This document shows, in pieces, positions 9,904-17,071 of a stretch of DNA of 32,690 nt. The number at the start of each line of letters is the position of its first letter. The first letter of the stretch is position 1. The notes beneath the pieces were generated by a model. It ran no database searches. It saw only the letters and a list, made by a program, of their open reading frames with translations, and was not told where the DNA came from. A program made the position numbers and the translations under genes. The stretch is taken from NCBI GenBank assembly GCA_030621845.1, contig JAUXHA010000022.1, positions 1 through 32,690 on the forward strand, read 5' to 3'. Origin of the DNA: Spongiibacteraceae bacterium (lineage in GTDB: Bacteria > Pseudomonadota > Gammaproteobacteria > Pseudomonadales > Dasaniaceae).

Positions 9904-10857
9904 TTATTTGTCTTTTGGGCTGGGGGGCTCTTCGGTCAGGGAATCCTGCGCGCGATGCAAAATTTTGCTGATCTCTGACAACGATTTCACCGTGTGATCA
10001 AAATTATCGAGTGAGCAGGACAGGGGCACCGTGAGTAAGCCTTTAATCTTGAAGGGGTCGCCTTTAAGCCAGTGACGGTAGTGGGTTTTGGTGTCCTGCC
10101 AGGCATTTTTGCTGTGATGTGAGACCACGTTATTGATTTCACTGGCGCTGGAGGAGAGGATGCCAATATTTTCGATGAGGCTGCTGATTTGCCGGTATTC
10201 CTGCTCAGCAATAATTTCTACGGAGATTTCAACACGTTCCTTCAGGTAGGCTCTTAACGAGGGATACTGCTTCTCACTCTGCTGATCAAATAAAGGATCG
10301 TCGGGATTGCTATGCAGAATTTGGTTAAGTTCCCGCCAATCTCGTTTATGCAGTAATTTTCTGCCGGGCCGAAACAGCTTGGTTTCTTCGCGATCAATAT
10401 GATGACGCAGTAAACTAATATATTTTTCACTGTGCTCAATGATATGGGATTCTTTCAGGCTGCAGGGCGACCTGATTTGCTCGGCCAGACACTCAAGTAC
10501 CATCTCCCCCGCCGCTTTGATCAGCGAATGTTCCTTGGTGGTTATGTCGACTTCTACCTTGAATGTAGTATCAAGTTCGGCGAGCATGGCAAAAAAAGCT
10601 TCTTCCAGCGGGTGGTGGTATTGGTCGGGGTTCAGCACCAGATAGGACATCACATCGTACATGAGCGTAAAGTCGGATTTTTTCCCACTGCGGTATAAGC
10701 CGATTTGATCCTCAAAGGCTTTAAGGGTTTGCTCAATTTGCTTATGATCTTTATAGAACTCATGCATCACAAGCACTTCGGGCTCTGATAGCTTGCTGTG
10801 ATTACGCTTGGTAGCGGATTCAACGCTGGTAATTTTTGCCGAACTGCTTGCGTTCAT
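9904..10857 (-). CDS. Hemerythrin-domain protein with long C-terminal extension
   Basis: Residues about 30-170 form a hemerythrin HHE four-helix cation-binding domain: H38 in MHEFYKDHKQ, H81/H82 with E85/E86 in YHHPLEEAFF, H110 in KEHSLI, and H152/H153 with E157/E158 in RHHIDREETKLF. These are the expected diiron ligands, so oxygen, NO or redox sensing or iron storage is plausible. The remaining 145 residues are helical, polar, and not recognised by me. ATG 10857 is preceded by GAAGGG at a 6-base distance. An FNR/ANR-like palindrome lies 68-81 bases upstream and the gene is divergent from a universal stress protein, which supports a low-oxygen or nitrosative stress role by inference. No signal peptide or membrane segment is seen, so it is probably cytoplasmic. 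Confidence 0.85.
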   Translation of the reverse strand: MNASSSAKITSVESATKRNHSKLSEPEVLVMHEFYKDHKQIEQTLKAFEDQIGLYRSGKKSDFTLMYDVMSYLVLNPDQYHHPLEEAFFAMLAELDTTFKVEVDITTKEHSLIKAAGEMVLECLAEQIRSPCSLKESHIIEHSEKYISLLRHHIDREETKLFRPGRKLLHKRDWRELNQILHSNPDDPLFDQQSEKQYPSLRAYLKERVEISVEIIAEQEYRQISSLIENIGILSSSASEINNVVSHHSKNAWQDTKTHYRHWLKGDPFKIKGLLTVPLSCSLDNFDHTVKSLSEISKILHRAQDSLTEEPPSPKDK

Positions 10858-10924
10858 GGTAAACCCTTCACTTATAATAATATTGCGGGATAATCCATCA
10901 TGCTCTTATTAGCGGCGGCTTAAC

Positions 10925-10938
10925 TTGATTTGAAACAA
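10925..10938 (-). promoter_or_regulatory. FNR/ANR-like box upstream of the hemerythrin gene
   Basis: The 14-mer TTGAT-TTGA-AACAA matches the FNR/ANR consensus TTGAT-N4-ATCAA at nine of ten specified positions. Its centre is 10931.5. On the minus strand a -10-like hexamer CATGAT occupies 10902-10897, which is where a class II FNR promoter (box centred at -41.5) would have it, giving a start near 10890 and a leader of about 33 bases. It could also act on uspA, but at a less favourable distance. Prediction from sequence only. Confidence 0.5.
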
Positions 10939-11101
10939 TTTAGGGTGCATGTTTATTTTTCTATTGCGAGCTGTCATTATCCGGGGGCGGTATCTCGTCC
11001 ATTTGTGGTAGGCGGTTGCTTGAAAATAACCGTAAGATGAGTAAAAAATGGGCTTTTTATACTATTCTGAGTTATAACGATGGTGACTCATGCCTGCATA
11101 A

Positions 11102-11107
11102 TATAAT
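11102..11107 (+). promoter_or_regulatory. Possible -10 element of the universal stress gene
   Basis: A perfect TATAAT lies 17 bases ahead of the uspA-type ATG. No convincing -35 hexamer stands 16-18 bases upstream, and it would leave a very short leader with only a weak ribosome site, so the call is tentative. The 267-base divergent region it sits in (10858-11124) otherwise holds the ANR-like box and AT-rich sequence. Confidence 0.3.
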
Positions 11108-11124
11108 GAAACGGTGAATTCCCT

Positions 11125-12015
11125 ATGTCAGATAATAATTTTTTGGTGGTTATCGATCCTTCTCGCGAAGCCCAGCCTGCCCTTGAACGAGCCATCCAAA
11201 CAGCGCGCTTGACCGGCGGTAGTTTGCATTTGTTTGAATGTGTGAACGCATCGTATAACGGTACAATGTCGGGTTCGGATGCGCAGATTAAAAAAGCTAT
11301 TCTCAGTGAATTCCAGATTCATCTTGACCCCCTGGTCGACCGGGTACGCTTGTTAGGTATTGAAGTCAGTTCCGAGTTGGTGTGGGCCGATGAATGGCGC
11401 CTGGCTGTGGTTGAGGCCAGCAAGCGTAACAACAGTTATATGGTGCTTAAATCATCCTATGTGCATAGCCTGGCTGAGCGAAGTGGTGGAAAAACTTCAG
11501 ACTGGTCTCTGCTCCGTGATTGCCCCTGTCCGGTATTATTAATGCATCACCATAGCAACTGGGAAAATAAGCGCATTTTGGCCGCGGTCAATATTGCCTC
11601 GGAGGATGAGAGCCATAAAATCCTCAATAAAAAAGTCATTGAGGCGGCCAGTGCATTTGCCGGCGCGTATAAGGCAGATGTACATTATGTTAATGCGATT
11701 TCACCGGTGTTGAGTGAGGATAAAAAGCCCGTGGATGATGATATGTTTTATGCTTTTGATGATGTCGTGGAAATAAAAGAACCGGTTACGGTGAATCAAC
11801 AAACTGTAGCTGATTATTGCAGTGTGAATCTTGAATGCAGCCATGTGCAGTCGGGGCCGGTGGATCAGGTTATTCTGGATACGGCTGAAGATATTGGTGT
11901 GGATTTGATTATCATTGGCTCGGTGAGACGAAGTGGTATCAAGGGCCGAATTATTGGTAATACAGTGGAGAAACTGCTGGATAAGACTAATGCCGATATT
12001 TTAACCCTGACATAA
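11125..12015 (+). CDS. Tandem universal stress protein (UspE-like)
   Basis: A 296-aa protein with two UspA domains, about residues 3-145 and 152-296. The second domain ends in GSVRRSGIKGRIIGNTVEKLL, which fits the ATP-binding Usp signature G-X2-G-X9-GN(S/T). The first domain lacks that loop, having RSGGKTSDWSLLRDCPCPVLL instead, so probably only the C-terminal half binds nucleotide. Tandem Usp proteins of the UspE type are induced by starvation, respiratory arrest or low oxygen in Gammaproteobacteria. ATG 11125 is the only sensible start although its Shine-Dalgarno is weak. It is divergent from the hemerythrin gene and followed by a hairpin. A role in anaerobic or stationary survival is inferred from family and neighbours. 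Confidence 0.9.
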   Translation: MSDNNFLVVIDPSREAQPALERAIQTARLTGGSLHLFECVNASYNGTMSGSDAQIKKAILSEFQIHLDPLVDRVRLLGIEVSSELVWADEWRLAVVEASKRNNSYMVLKSSYVHSLAERSGGKTSDWSLLRDCPCPVLLMHHHSNWENKRILAAVNIASEDESHKILNKKVIEAASAFAGAYKADVHYVNAISPVLSEDKKPVDDDMFYAFDDVVEIKEPVTVNQQTVADYCSVNLECSHVQSGPVDQVILDTAEDIGVDLIIIGSVRRSGIKGRIIGNTVEKLLDKTNADILTLT

Positions 12016-12016
12016 C

Positions 12017-12046
12017 AGACGCTTGGCAATAAAGCGTCGGGCGTCT
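12017..12046. terminator. Hairpin between convergent uspA-type and SDR genes
   Basis: GACGCTT at 12018-12024 pairs with AAGCGTC at 12032-12038 (7 bp, 7-base loop); an alternative pairing joins AGACGC at 12017-12022 with GCGTCT at 12041-12046. It starts 2 bases after the uspA-type stop and ends 13 bases before the convergent SDR gene. The following T-tract is broken (TTATTGCC), so it is a weak or bidirectional terminator at best. Confidence 0.5.
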
Positions 12047-12058
12047 TATTGCCTTTGC

Positions 12059-13078
12059 TTAGCAGTTATCATTGAGCCTTCCTATTAAGTGTTTGTCCAG
12101 ATGTCCCGATGCGACTAGCCATTGCAGGGTGTCTGCCAACGATTGCTTACCATCGATAAAATGAAAGTCCATTTCCCGCTTTAACTTGCTGCTATCGGCA
12201 AAAATCCATTGACAGGCATAGCCTACGGATTCGCTACCGCCGGGTATTCCCATATCCACGAAATATTTAATACCGTCCATTATCCAGCCGATACTTTTCA
12301 GCGCCGGTTTTGGAAAATACAGTTTACGCAATTTACGTCCGGTTAGTTCTTCAAGTGTATCTACAAATTCATGCCAGGGGTAATAACTTCCTCCAAGTAC
12401 AAAACGATCGCTACTTGGCTTGGCATTGAAAATTCTGCTATGAGCGTCAGCGACATCGCGTACATCGACAAGTTGAATACCTGTGGTGGTTATTACCGCC
12501 ATGGTTTTCAGGAATAAAACCAGTCCCTGTAAAGGTTCTGTGAGTGCAGGGTCTCCTGGGCCGATAACCCCTGTGGGGTAGGTGATGGTGATCGGAGCTC
12601 CCTGCGCCTGAAATTGCCGTACCAGTTTTTCGCTGGTAACTTTTGATCGACCGTAGGTGCTGGTGGCCGTGCCGATTGCCGATGACTCGTCCACTGCTGT
12701 GGCTCTGGGGTTATAAACAGCAGTGATGCTGGATACATGAATAATCTGTTTTAGGCCCAATGCAACAGCCTCGCCAATAATGTTACGGGTGCCCTCTACA
12801 TTGGTGTTGTGAACCTGTTGCGCATCCTTGCGCGAGGTCGATACCATGGCGGCACTATGGACTAGTCCTTCGCAGCCTTCGAGTGCATCCCGGCAGGCAA
12901 GCGGGTCGGTGATATCACCAATGAGATAGTCGTCGATGGTGATACCGTGGTATTGCATAACGCGGTGCATTTTTTCCTGGCTGCGAACCAATAATCTGAT
13001 TTGATGGCCTGCCTTGATTAGTGCTGCCGCTGTATGGGAGCCAATAAAACCGGTGCCGCCGGTAAGTAAAATTTTCAT
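12059..13078 (-). CDS. NAD(P)-dependent extended SDR reductase/epimerase (dihydroflavonol-4-reductase-like)
   Basis: A 339-aa extended short-chain dehydrogenase. The N-terminus carries the Rossmann motif TGGTGFIGSH at 6-15, then LVRS at the second strand end, the acidic strand GDITD at 54-58, HSAAMVS at 74-80, the active-site strand HVSSITAVY at 114-122 and the catalytic STYGRSK (Tyr142, Lys146). The pattern is that of the dihydroflavonol-4-reductase/HpnA-like group, which reduces or epimerises varied substrates; the substrate cannot be read from sequence. ATG 13078 directly begins the Rossmann strand. It is monocistronic, convergent with the stress gene and separated by 228 bases from the lipoprotein gene upstream of it; that gap shows nothing I can name. 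Confidence 0.85.
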   Translation of the reverse strand: MKILLTGGTGFIGSHTAAALIKAGHQIRLLVRSQEKMHRVMQYHGITIDDYLIGDITDPLACRDALEGCEGLVHSAAMVSTSRKDAQQVHNTNVEGTRNIIGEAVALGLKQIIHVSSITAVYNPRATAVDESSAIGTATSTYGRSKVTSEKLVRQFQAQGAPITITYPTGVIGPGDPALTEPLQGLVLFLKTMAVITTTGIQLVDVRDVADAHSRIFNAKPSSDRFVLGGSYYPWHEFVDTLEELTGRKLRKLYFPKPALKSIGWIMDGIKYFVDMGIPGGSESVGYACQWIFADSSKLKREMDFHFIDGKQSLADTLQWLVASGHLDKHLIGRLNDNC

Positions 13079-13306
13079 CAGTGGATCCAGCTAATTTGAG
13101 TAAGTTTACGCCTGCAGTAGTATTTTCAATACATACCATTAGTTTGCCAGTGTACTATGCCCTGATTGCGAATAAAAATATGCTTCGGTGGAGAGGTCGG
13201 TTCAGATTGTAGCGTCGCTGTAGAGGATTAACGGCAGTGAGAAGTCAGCCGTAGTGATTGGCGAAGAAGTATCGCTATGCCAATAAGTCGCACACTTGTT
13301 GCGGGT

Positions 13307-14371
13307 TTACGGTGCGCTTGCGACATGTTTGAATTTATTGATATTGGTTTTAAAAATCACGGCTCGATCCAGGCGCCCCTGTATATCGGCATTGTCAGGG
13401 GTGAGTAGTAACGCTTGATTCCAATATTGGATGGCTTTATCTATAAATCCCTTGGTGTATGATTGCTGGCCTTTATTGGTCAATGTTTTGATTTCCGAGT
13501 TTATGTTTTTGTGGTATTGCTTTAATACATTGGCTACCTGTACATCCTTGCTTTTCCATTTTTTTAAATTATTGGCAATACCTTGCGCTTGCAAATAGTC
13601 ATTATTCTGTAAACTTTTGTTCAGTTTTGCCAGTTGATCATCCTTGCTATTTTCCTGTTGTAATTTAATGGCTCTATTTCGCTTTGATGCTTGCTGGTTG
13701 ACTTGTTGATGCGTCATAGCTAACAGGCGGCCGGTTTCCTTGTTGGGCAGTAGTGTGTTAGCCATGGATAAATAATTATTTGCCGTGATCCAGTTTTTAT
13801 TATTTATCTCAATGCTGGCCTGGGACAGTAGTATATTGTGAGCTCTCTGGCTTTGCCCTCGCACCACTAATAAAGCTTGTCTGCTGTGCTTTTGTCCGGG
13901 TTTTGCCTGGTCTATATCGGCGAGCAAAGTTAAAGCGCCGGGTAAGCTACCAGCTTGGTTGATGGCCAGGCTCAAGCGTTTTTCATTGATGTACTTATCG
14001 CGTTCAATGATGGTTTGTTTTCTGGCGGCGATGATTTTTTGGCTGGCTGGCAGCTTTTTTAATGCCCGATCAGCTGCTTCAATGGCTTCGGGCCAGTAGT
14101 CCTTTTTTCTCAGAGTTTTTTGTTGGGCTAGAAATCTGTTTTCGAATCTATTGATGTCTTTGACTATGATTTCACGTTTTTTCTGTAGGGTTTTATAATC
14201 CCTGTGCTTTTCATCAATGCTTGAAATGATTTGCATTGCCTGCGCATATTCTTCCTGAGTTACCAGTCGATCAACGGATTCAACGGGATCTCCCCAGTTT
14301 TCACTGATGCCAGCGCAAGCTGATAATATTATCAGGGTATACAAAATAATTATGAGTTGAATTATTTTCAT
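13307..14371 (-). CDS. TPR-repeat lipoprotein coupled to adenylate cyclase
   Basis: A 354-aa protein with a lipoprotein signal: hydrophobic IIQLIIILYTLIILSAC with lipobox LSAC and Cys19. Residue +2 is Ala, which by the E. coli rule sends it to the outer membrane. The rest is almost wholly helical and Lys/Gln/Asn-rich with TPR-like pairs: EEYAQAMQIIS, DYWPEAIEAADRALKKLP, KNWITANNYLSMANTLLP, and a good C-terminal TPR in QQSYTKGFIDKAIQYWNQALLLTPDN (split over residues about 300-330). Its ATG overlaps the cyclase stop (ATGA at 14368-14371), so the two are co-translated. I infer a periplasmic scaffold or sensor for the cyclase; no ligand domain is recognisable. Confidence 0.8.
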   Translation of the reverse strand: MKIIQLIIILYTLIILSACAGISENWGDPVESVDRLVTQEEYAQAMQIISSIDEKHRDYKTLQKKREIIVKDINRFENRFLAQQKTLRKKDYWPEAIEAADRALKKLPASQKIIAARKQTIIERDKYINEKRLSLAINQAGSLPGALTLLADIDQAKPGQKHSRQALLVVRGQSQRAHNILLSQASIEINNKNWITANNYLSMANTLLPNKETGRLLAMTHQQVNQQASKRNRAIKLQQENSKDDQLAKLNKSLQNNDYLQAQGIANNLKKWKSKDVQVANVLKQYHKNINSEIKTLTNKGQQSYTKGFIDKAIQYWNQALLLTPDNADIQGRLDRAVIFKTNINKFKHVASAP

Positions 14372-15807
14372 TTCACCATTCTTCCTTCAAGTACATCGGT
14401 AATTAAACCTTCCATGGAAAGCTGATGCTCCCGTGTTACATCATCGATGATATAGGTTTCTACGGGATCGACTTTTCCTCTTATGCGTATTTTTTTATGC
14501 ATGTGTGCGAGGACTTTCTTTTCAGCAAATAATGAGGAGTAAGTTTCTTGAGTAATAACAATTTGACCGGGGTCGGCTTCTCCACACAGGCGTGATGCCA
14601 GGTTTACGCTATCACCCACTACGGTATATTCCATGCGTTTTGTCGTGCCTAATACGCCGGCCAGCATCTGCCCGGTATTGATCCCAACCCTTAAGTCGAC
14701 AGCAGGTTTTCCTTCCTGCTGTCTGGCAATATTGAGCTTGCGAATTAATTTTTGCATTAATACAGCGCATTCTACTGCGTGAAACTGGTGTTCAGGATCT
14801 TCTTTTGGCGCACCGAAAACCACCATGGCGCAATCGCCAATAAATTTATCGATAGTGCCAAAGTAAAGATTGGCGCACATAGTGAAATATGAGAAATATT
14901 CATTAAGAAATTCAGCAACATCTTCAGGTGATAGCTGTTCTGAGATGCTGGTGAAGCCAACAATATCGGCGAATAATACTGTTGCGGTAACGCGGTCGCC
15001 GCCAATTTCTACTTTATCAAGGTGGCCCAGGACTTCGTCGGCAACATCTTTAGCGAGAAATTGCGACATCAATGATTCAACCTGGGTCTTTTGGTAAAGT
15101 CCTTCGCCCATATCATTAATTGCTCCAATCAGTTTTCCCAGCTCGTCATTGCGGCGATCGTCCAGTTTGATGTCAAACTGACCTTTACCGATCTGGGTTG
15201 TGGCATCAAGCAGTTGAGTGATCGGTCTGGAGAAGGACGCGCTGATAAAATAGGCAAGTATTAATGCAAGCACGGCTACAATGCCGCTAACCATTAAAAT
15301 CATCGTGAGTGTTCGGGTGTAGGCATTGAGTAGAGATTCTGTTTGTATTTCTATGTAGACATAGCCTCCGGTAATATTTCGAAAATCTATGGTGCTAATG
15401 ACAGATAGGGTGCCATCGTTTTTTTCTTCTGGTGTGTAAGTTTTATCAATGCTGAGGTTTGCAATGCTGCTGCGGATTAATTGCTCTTTGCCGGGCAATC
15501 TTTCCTGGGAAAGAATGTTTAGTTTTTTATCAATAACGGCGGCGCCAACAACGCGTGGCAATTTTACAAAATTATTAACCATCAATTGTAGTGATAGAAT
15601 GTCATCGGTAAAAAGTGGTTCTGTTGCGCTGGATGCCAGTTGTAACACCATGGCATTGGCAAAATCCCGAATCTGTTCATCCTGGAGTTGGTGTTGTTTT
15701 CCCAGTATGGATATGCTGACAATAGATATCCCGCCGATAACCAGCAGAAAAATCAACATCGATAGCTTTAATACCAGGGGGATGTTCCTGGATTTTGCCT
15801 GAGGCAT
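14368..15807 (-). CDS. Membrane class III adenylate cyclase with periplasmic sensor and HAMP
   Basis: A 479-aa receptor cyclase. TM1 about 13-35, a periplasmic region about 36-165 that resembles CHASE8/PDC-like sensors (ATEPLFTDDILSLQLMV, then VVGAAVID), TM2 about 167-190, HAMP about 190-245 (SRPITQLLDAT), then a class III cyclase domain about 270-460. Metal-binding aspartates are D281 (FADIVGFTS) and D325 (FIGDCAMVVFG). K390 in TTKRMEYTVVGD and D399 are the adenine-specifying residues, and N402/R406 (VNLASRL) are the transition-state pair. All catalytic residues are present, so it should make cAMP from ATP. It is the first gene of a two-gene unit with a TPR lipoprotein. No phosphodiesterase or CRP gene is nearby. 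Confidence 0.92.
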   Translation of the reverse strand: MPQAKSRNIPLVLKLSMLIFLLVIGGISIVSISILGKQHQLQDEQIRDFANAMVLQLASSATEPLFTDDILSLQLMVNNFVKLPRVVGAAVIDKKLNILSQERLPGKEQLIRSSIANLSIDKTYTPEEKNDGTLSVISTIDFRNITGGYVYIEIQTESLLNAYTRTLTMILMVSGIVAVLALILAYFISASFSRPITQLLDATTQIGKGQFDIKLDDRRNDELGKLIGAINDMGEGLYQKTQVESLMSQFLAKDVADEVLGHLDKVEIGGDRVTATVLFADIVGFTSISEQLSPEDVAEFLNEYFSYFTMCANLYFGTIDKFIGDCAMVVFGAPKEDPEHQFHAVECAVLMQKLIRKLNIARQQEGKPAVDLRVGINTGQMLAGVLGTTKRMEYTVVGDSVNLASRLCGEADPGQIVITQETYSSLFAEKKVLAHMHKKIRIRGKVDPVETYIIDDVTREHQLSMEGLITDVLEGRMVK

Positions 15808-16052
15808 GTCAGCAGCTCATGATAATGTAAGTCTATGTACTATAGACGCCGCTGGATGAGTATTCGCTGTGCTTTATTGTCGCTTGCCGGGACTGTGATG
15901 AAGTTCAACTTTCCCTGGCAGGCTTATTCCACAAAGATGTTTTGTGCCAGTAATCAATAGCATTAAGTTCTATTTATTTTGTTTCTCTACACCATGGAGT
16001 GACGAAAGGATTGAAGAATAAGCCGATGCCAGCTGCCTGGAGGCCGCAATAA

Positions 16053-16086
16053 TGCCCGGCATCAATTATTAGTGAGATGCCGGGTT
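16053..16086 (-). terminator. Hairpin downstream of the DksA/TraR gene
   Basis: CCCGGCATC at 16055-16063 pairs perfectly with GATGCCGGG at 16076-16084, a GC-rich 9-bp stem with a 12-base loop, starting a few bases after the DksA-type stop at 16090. On the minus strand it is followed by CATTATT rather than a clean U-tract, so it may be a weak intrinsic terminator or a 3' end stabiliser. The rest of 15808-16052 holds nothing I recognise. Confidence 0.5.
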
Positions 16087-16089
16087 AGG

Positions 16090-16434
16090 TTAATTGGTGG
16101 CCGCGTCTGCACAATCAATGCATAGATTCGCCTGTGGAATGGCTTCGAGGCGTTCTTCCCTGATGCTGTCATTGCATTGAGTACAGATGCCGTAGCTGCC
16201 TTGCTCAATCCGCTCCAGCGCTTTGCTGATGTTTGCCAGGTCGATTTTGGCATCCTCGTCAAGTCGTTCGACGACTTCGTTATTTTCCACCTCAACGGCC
16301 TGTTCGGCAAAGTCGGCACTATAGGGTTCTTCTCTGCGATACAGGTGTTTTTTGGTTCTTTCAAGCAAGTCAGCCAAACGTTGTTGCTGTTCAAGTAGTT
16401 GTTCGGAGAATTGTTCAATTTTTTCCTGTTTCAT
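16090..16434 (-). CDS. Short DksA/TraR-family zinc-finger regulator
   Basis: A 114-aa member of the DksA/TraR family, which binds the RNA polymerase secondary channel and alters promoter responses. It has a helical hairpin with the acidic tip DFAEQA at 41-46 (counterpart of the DXXDXA tip of DksA), then ALERIEQGSYGICTQC and a complete four-Cys zinc finger: C84, C87, C105, C108. It is shorter than E. coli DksA (151 aa) at the N-terminus. I chose ATG 16434 because GGAG stands 5 bases before it; an in-frame start 12 codons earlier would overlap the CBS gene. It follows the CBS gene after 22 bases and is probably co-transcribed from the ANR-like promoter. Whether it responds to ppGpp is not determinable here. 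Confidence 0.9.
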   Translation of the reverse strand: MKQEKIEQFSEQLLEQQQRLADLLERTKKHLYRREEPYSADFAEQAVEVENNEVVERLDEDAKIDLANISKALERIEQGSYGICTQCNDSIREERLEAIPQANLCIDCADAATN

Positions 16435-16456
16435 ATTCACTCCGCTCTTTATAAAA

Positions 16457-16876
16457 TTAATATTGTGCACTCAGGTAACGGATAAGATCAGTGCTGGTTA
16501 GTATGCCGGAAATATTACCTTCATCGTCTACTACGGGAAGGGAATGAAAATTACCTTCGCTCAGTAATTTGGCGGCGTCTCTGACCGTTTGTCCGTGTTT
16601 GAGGGTGGTAAGTTTAGTCGACATAAAATCCTTTATCGATGAGTGACCGTCAATCAGAACATCAATGGTATGCGTATTAGACGTATCTATGGCCATGTTT
16701 AGTTTCATCATGTCGGTAAAACTAATAAGCCCGGTTAGTTTTTTTCCATCCAGAACCGGAACATGGTGAACGCCGGTATTGCACATTAGCTTATACACAT
16801 CGCTGAGTGCCTGTCCTTGTTGGACCGATTCAACATTCTTGCTCATTAAATTACTGACGGGGTCGTTCTTACGCAT
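16457..16876 (-). CDS. Stand-alone tandem CBS-domain protein
   Basis: A 139-aa protein made of two CBS domains (about 8-65 and 80-138) forming one Bateman module. Signatures are VSNLMSKNVESVQ, HHVPVLDGKKLTGLISFTDMM, IKDFMSTKLTTLKHGQTVRDAAKLL and HSLPVVDDEGNISGILTSTDLIRYL. Such modules bind adenosine nucleotides and sense energy charge. ATG 16876 has AAGGA 7 bases upstream. An FNR/ANR-like box lies 79-92 bases upstream, and the DksA-like gene follows in the same direction. By inference this couples an adenylate sensor to an RNA-polymerase-binding factor under oxygen control. Confidence 0.92.
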   Translation of the reverse strand: MRKNDPVSNLMSKNVESVQQGQALSDVYKLMCNTGVHHVPVLDGKKLTGLISFTDMMKLNMAIDTSNTHTIDVLIDGHSSIKDFMSTKLTTLKHGQTVRDAAKLLSEGNFHSLPVVDDEGNISGILTSTDLIRYLSAQY

Positions 16877-16926
16877 AATTTATCCTTAAAAGTACTGGTT
16901 AATAACTATTGTCACTATTCAAACTA

Positions 16927-16968
16927 ACTCTAACACCAAGGATATGTATTTTTTATGATATCAATCAA
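16927..16968 (-). promoter_or_regulatory. Predicted FNR/ANR class II promoter of the CBS-DksA operon
   Basis: On the minus strand TTGAT-TGAT-ATCAT (16968-16955) matches the FNR/ANR consensus at nine of ten specified bases, with centre 16961.5. A -10-like TAGAGT (four of six) occupies 16932-16927, exactly the offset of a promoter with the box at -41.5. The predicted start is near 16920, leaving a leader of about 43 bases that contains the AAGGA ribosome site of the CBS gene. Confidence 0.55.
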
Positions 16969-17071
16969 ATGTCGTGAGAAAACACTCGCACGGTGATATC
17001 GGTTGGCAATGTGTCTTTAGGCTTAACTTTTTGAAGGCATTGATTTTATAAGCCCATAACTGCCGTAGAGG

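Noticed and set aside
13079-13306. The 228-base gap between the SDR gene and the TPR lipoprotein gene as a possible small RNA or small gene.
   Set aside because: No stable hairpin with U-tract, no promoter pair and no convincing short frame with a ribosome site was seen.
15895-15908. A further TTGAT-N4-ATCAA-like site (GTGAT-GAAG-TTCAA) upstream of the adenylate cyclase gene.
   Set aside because: Only eight of ten bases match and no -10-like hexamer lies at the class II offset; expected by chance in this amount of sequence.
16062-16418. A 118-codon open frame overlapping the DksA/TraR gene on the same strand.
   Set aside because: It is the +1 shadow of the DksA frame, which has the full zinc finger and a proper ribosome site.
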